Assembly: GCF_047948215.1 (NCBI RefSeq)
Contig: NC_134467.1
Location: 37,800,520-37,864,519, forward strand
Direction: 5' to 3'
Source: Lycorma delicatula
Taxonomy: Eukaryota; Arthropoda; Insecta; Hemiptera; Fulgoridae
Length of the DNA: 64,000 nt
This document shows positions 53,601-59,600 of the stretch, one piece after another; position 1 is the stretch's first letter, and each line of letters starts with the position of its first letter. The position numbers and the translations under genes were made by a program. Under the pieces are notes generated by a model. That model was not told the origin of the DNA. It saw only the letters and a program-made list of their open reading frames with translations, and did not search any database.

Positions 53601-56600
53601 CACTCAGATTAAAGAAAATAATATATAATCCCATTATATTTACATATAAATTATTTCAGTAATAAGAAAACGTTTTTATGATGAAATTTAAAATTACCAT
53701 CCAAAAGTGTGTATATTTGATATTAAAAAAAAAATTTCATTATTCTCTAGAATTTTCAAATACTATTTCTAATTCAATGTATTTACATATGAGATGTAAC
53801 CCAAAGTTCCTGAAACATAACCTTAAATACATAACATCATACCTGTATTTTATTTGTCACAGTCATCTTAAAGAAAGTCCGTGGAAGCTCAGTCACTGAT
53901 CCCAGATCTTCTGCTATGAATAGAATACATCTTGAGAGGTCATTTTACAAGTGTATTCAGCACTACTAACGATTCTTGTTGAATCTCCTCTATTTTGTTA
54001 AATTTTTGTCTCACAACTTAGGAAAAAAAGGAATTTACACAGAATCAAGTTGGATAAATATGCTAAATGAGGAACAACCATCATGTCAATTTTCACCAAA
54101 AACTGCTACACAATTTAAGTAGTATGTGGTCCTGCACTTTGTTATGATGGAGTCAATCAATCCTGTACCACATCTCTAAACAATTTCTTCTCATTTTCTG
54201 CATTGGCTATCTTAGCACAATAGAATTCTCTATAAATCATCTAAACAGGAAGTATAAATTCCTTGGGTATAATCCTGTTAACATCGAAGAAACAAATTAT
54301 TAAGATTTGGATGCTGTAGTTGACTTGAAAAAGGCTTCTTTTTTTTTTTGGTCGAAATCAAGATGGGCTGTTCAACTGAGATGAATGCTGCTTAGTAATC
54401 ATGATTATATACATAATCCAAATTTCGTCATCTGCAATGACTTTAGAAAGGAAATCTGGGTTAGTTCAAAACAGTGCTTTCACTGCAGGCACGTTTGTGA
54501 TGTTGTTTCTATTCATCACTCACAAATTGTGGTATGAATTTTGCAACAATCCTTTTCATGTAAAATGTATTGTCAATGTTACAGATATCAGCAATAGATT
54601 GCCAACATTCTTCCACAACAGCAATGCCAGTAGATAGTTATCGCAAACATTCATTATTAACAACAGATATTTGGCCAACTACAGTAATATATTTTCACCC
54701 TTGTAAAGTATCACGACTAAATATTTTGAGTGTTTCTGTTGGTGTTTTATTAAGTTTAAAAAACACTTTAATTAGAATCGCAATCACAAGCAAACATGAC
54801 AATTTAAAAAAATATATATATGAAAGTTATCAATGTAGACTGTTTTTTTTTTTTCAATTAAAAATATTCCGTTTAAGTCACATGGATAATACTTGTTCTG
54901 GGACTACCAGAGTAATTTACATTTCTACACTTACAAAATTAAAAAAAAAGATCATAAAAATGTCTGATGAAACATAGTAAGATATGCAGGGCCAATAGTT
55001 CTGCTCTTTTAGTCATTTAAAAATATTAATTTTGATAAAAGCAAAATATTAAGCAGTATAACATTAGATTTAAGAAATTACAGTAAATCTACCATACAGA
55101 AATATAAGTCATATGTGCATGCACAATTAAATAATATAAACAAAGATGATTATAACTGACAAGCATAGGTAGTACAGGAGTTAACAACGATATGGAAACA
55201 TTTGATTTATCTTTTGATAAACTACTTGTTCCTGGTGTTGAAGATGAATTCATAATTCTGTTAATAACTGATGTAATATCTCTTGATGCTTGAAAAGCTG
55301 CATATGCATCAGGATGCACAGCCTCCAATCTGTTAATAAAAAAAAAATTAAATAAAGTCATTTTATAAAAAAAAGGCAAAACTTTTTTAAAAAAACCTGG
55401 AACAAAACTAACATGATATTCTTTTGGAGTGATTATTATATTTTGGAAAGAATACTATATATACAAATAAACTGTTTTGTGGTTTATATTATATCTGGAA
55501 TCGAATGGGATTAGAAAATTTCTTTTTTAATCATAATATACTTCTTTCTTTTTCCTGTTTAGCTTCCGGTAATTACCTTTCAGATAATACTTCAGAGGAT
55601 GATATGTATGAGTATAAATGAAGTGTAGTCTTGTACAGTCTCAAGTCGACCATTCCTGAGATGTGCGGTTAGTTGAAACTCAACCACCAAAGAACACTGA
55701 TATCCATGATCTAGTATTCAAATCTATGTTAAAATAACTGACTTTACTAGGACTTGAATGCTGGAACTCTCGACTTCCAAATCAGTTGATTTGAGAAGAC
55801 GCATTCACCACTAGACCAATCTGGTGGGTTAAATCATAATATACTGGATGTTCCAAAAGTTCCTAGGGGATTTCAAAAGCCATTAACCTGTTTAAGAATT
55901 TTAATTTACAAAAACAGTTTCCACAGAAATTTAGTAGAATTTGCGGCGTTTTTTTAAAAATTAGTTCCATTTTCAGCCTCACAGATTCTTGGTATTTCTA
56001 AAATGTTTTCTAATGTTAAAATATCTTTATTTAAAAAAATGATTTCAGCTCAGATGTTCTCTTTTAGCTGTTCACGGGTTCTGGTTTTATTGAAGTAAAC
56101 CCTTTCCTTGAGGAAACCTGACAGAAAAAAGTCGGGGGTTGTCATATCAGGCGACCATTGTAGATATGGAATTTCCAAACCTCTCAAAATGATTCGTTAA
56201 CCAAATATCTCTGTTGTTGTTCTGGCCTCATGAGATGTGGCTCTATGCTGCTGGAATCACATCTCTGGCATATTTTGTAATGCAGTGCTTAAAATAATTT
56301 GGAGCATAACCCAAAAAAATAACATCTGATGATGTCTTGAATAGTGATTCCAAACCAAACTGTAAATTTTGTGGGATGAAATTGTTTTTCATGAATGACT
56401 CTTGGATTTCGAAAACCTACAGTTCTGTTTATTTACGAATCTACTCAGATGGAAGTGAACCTCATTAGTCATGATTAATTGGCTGAAAAAACTTTTTTCT
56501 TCTCTACAAAGTTTTGAAAATGAACAACATATTGATGCCAAGTTGGTAATCTACAGGTTCTAATGATGGACAAGCTGAATTTTATAGACAAAAATATTCA

Positions 56601-59600
56601 AATGCCTCAGAATACAGTGAAGACTTGACAATCTCAGCTTAACAGAAGGCCGTCTGATTAATGTTCCTGCATTTTCTCTTACGCTGGTCTGTATGCATTG
56701 AATATTCTGCCCTATAAAGGTAGAATGTGATGTACCTGTTCAAGGCAAGTCTATTTACAGACCCCTATTGTTGCAATGTAATCAGATCACATATAGTCAT
56801 ATTCGAGGATGGGTTTCTTACATTGAAAGGTCTGTGATAGATTCTTTAATTCACATTAATTAATCGTTAGTTTTGAAAATAAAGTTCCATAACAGTGACT
56901 CTTTGTTCAAGGCTGAATCTCTCCATATCAAAACTTTCAAGTTTTCAAGTGTGAAAAGAAAAGGAAAAACTATTTTGTCAAAGTTATTAATTTTTAAAAT
57001 CACTTAGGAACCTTTAGGACACCTGTACAAATCATCCTCGTTTCTGTTTATTTGTAATAATGTTTACTTAAAATTAAAGAATCAATGAACCAATCCGAAT
57101 GATTTTTAATACAGAATTTTAAGAGTGATTTTGGGTATAAATTTATGTAAGCAAGATAATTTCTTTATTGAATAACAATAAGTAAGCTTCGATTTTATTT
57201 TTAAACATAGTAAGACATACAGGTTCAATAGTTCTGCTCTTTTGGTCATTTAAAAATATTAATTTTGATAAAAGCAAAATATTAACCAGTATAACATTAG
57301 ATTTAAGAAATTACAGTAAATCTACCATACAGAAATATACAGTCATATGTGCATGCACTATTAAATAATATGAACAAAGTTGATTACAACTGACAAGCAC
57401 AGGTTGACTTCAAAAAAGAGTAGATTCTCAATTTTTACTGTATGTATGTATTTTTTTTTATTTTCCTATACATTTTTTCTGAATGCACCCAAAAATTTAC
57501 TAAACCTCTTCTTTTTTTTAATTACCAAAGATAAACCTACCCCGTTGTAGTTCTGTTCTATTGCTAATGATATTGGATCAATTGCAACATACTTTAGCCA
57601 ATTACAAAGTACTATGTAATGTGAACATTACAAAGTTTTGTAGCTTGAACATTAATTTTATCAATTTTTCAAGAATGTAAAAAATTCTTTGCTTTACTCG
57701 AACACCATAAACAAGAAACTAAACACACATCTCTGAAACTTCCATCTAAAGGATCATACCAAACAAATATTATAATCATTTGGTGATATGCCATCACAGT
57801 GTCAGGTCAAGAACTTTCTGAACAATCCTAGTACTATTTTCCACTTTTAAGAATTTTTACTTTATGAATGGGAAAGAAAATAAGAAAAATTAAATAATTA
57901 GAGTAGAGATGCAAAAGTTTATATTTTTATATAATATTATATTATATCTTTATTGTTTGTATTATATTTTTATCTTAGGTTTCCCACCCAGTTTTTACAT
58001 GAAAGTAATTTGAACTTAGAATGATATTACATGTCATTAAACTACAATATCCATTGCAATTGATAATTTTTATCTCTTATAGCGGAAATGTACCCATTTA
58101 AAAAAAAAAACACAAATTGTCTATTGATCCCAAATAATTTTTAGTTAAAAAAATATCCATCTACATTAAGTACAAAATATTTAGTAAGTAAGGTTAGAAA
58201 AAGAAAAGGCCAAATAGGAACTCTTAATTGTCTATCGAGACCACATAATTTTTAGTTAAAAAAACATCCATCTACATTAAGTACAAAATATTTAGTAAGT
58301 AAGGTTAGAAAAAGAAAAGGCCAAATAGGAACTTTTATTTTATTTTGAAGTCGTTTAAAAATTTTTTTTTTTCATTAAATTAATAAATTCTAGTTATAAT
58401 ATGCGACAATTATTTAAATACTTAATATTTAAAAAAACGACATCTATTTACTTACATATGTTTGGCACCTGCATTAATCCTTAAATCATGTTTTACAAGG
58501 CGTACAATCATTTTTAAATCATTTGATGTGCACCTAAAAAAAAAATGAGTTAATAAACCTTGGTCTCTAATTAAAACTTGGACACTATACATTAAATTAT
58601 TTCTCCCTAACAAAACTCTGCTTTTTTACAATAGTTTAACTTAGTGAAATTCAGTTCAGTACAATGTGTGATAAATATGTATACAATTATAAATAAATGC
58701 AAGGACAATTTGCAGGAGGATTTGGAGTGAGTGCAGTAACAAATGAATGAAGAGTGCATCACAAGTATTCCATTTTGGGATACGGGTGTTGTCTGGGTTA
58801 AGTATGAGAAGCTGTTCGGTGAGTTCTTTGTGAACAGGGAACAAAACAACATTATTCATTTATAAAAAACTGGCTCCCAGTCGCAGCTTCGCTCGCGCTA
58901 TATGGTTACTTGCGTTTCCCGTGGTGGTCAATCTTTTTATTTTATATTTATTAGTCAAGTAACCGGAGGCAGGTGCAGTCAGTCACACATACAGTAATGG
59001 TGGCATATCGCATTTCCTGTTGCTCAGTTGTTTCAGTCGAGCGGGATTGATCTGTGTGTATTCGGTCGCTTTCCAATCTTTACTGTCTTTCGTTTTCAGT
59101 CTCTGCCACACGAACAGTTTTCAACATACGTGCTTTTTTTGTGTTTCTCCCGATTGAAGAATGTCTTTTAGGCACGGTATGATGTTTTGAAAAAAGATCA
59201 CAGAATTTAAAAGATTGCAGTTAAATACTTTACACACTTTAAATTAGTAACACACACATGATAAACAAAAGCGACTATTTACTTATGTTTTTAAACAGCT
59301 GTAAAAAATTGTAAATGAATGAATCGTAAAAATTACATATGCATGTGCACTAAATCGATTGAAACTTAGGAATAACTATACGTTAAAACCTCAGCCCTTT
59401 TAAAAATTAATCAATTCAAAAACATTTTAGCTAAAAATTAAATTTTTCTTGAAAATCAAAGTAATTTTGAAAATTAAATAAGGTTTAAGGAAGAAATAAA
59501 GTGTTTTTACTGTATAAATTTAATTACTGGTTCTAGGATTGTTATCTTGCTTGTTATTGTAATTTAATCATTTTTAATTTTATATTAAGAATTGTAAAGT

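Noticed and set aside
57386..57404. An additional LIG3 exon in intron 2
   Set aside because: Only the last ten exon-like bases and the donor are present; there is no acceptor or open coding sequence, so it is a duplicated fragment.
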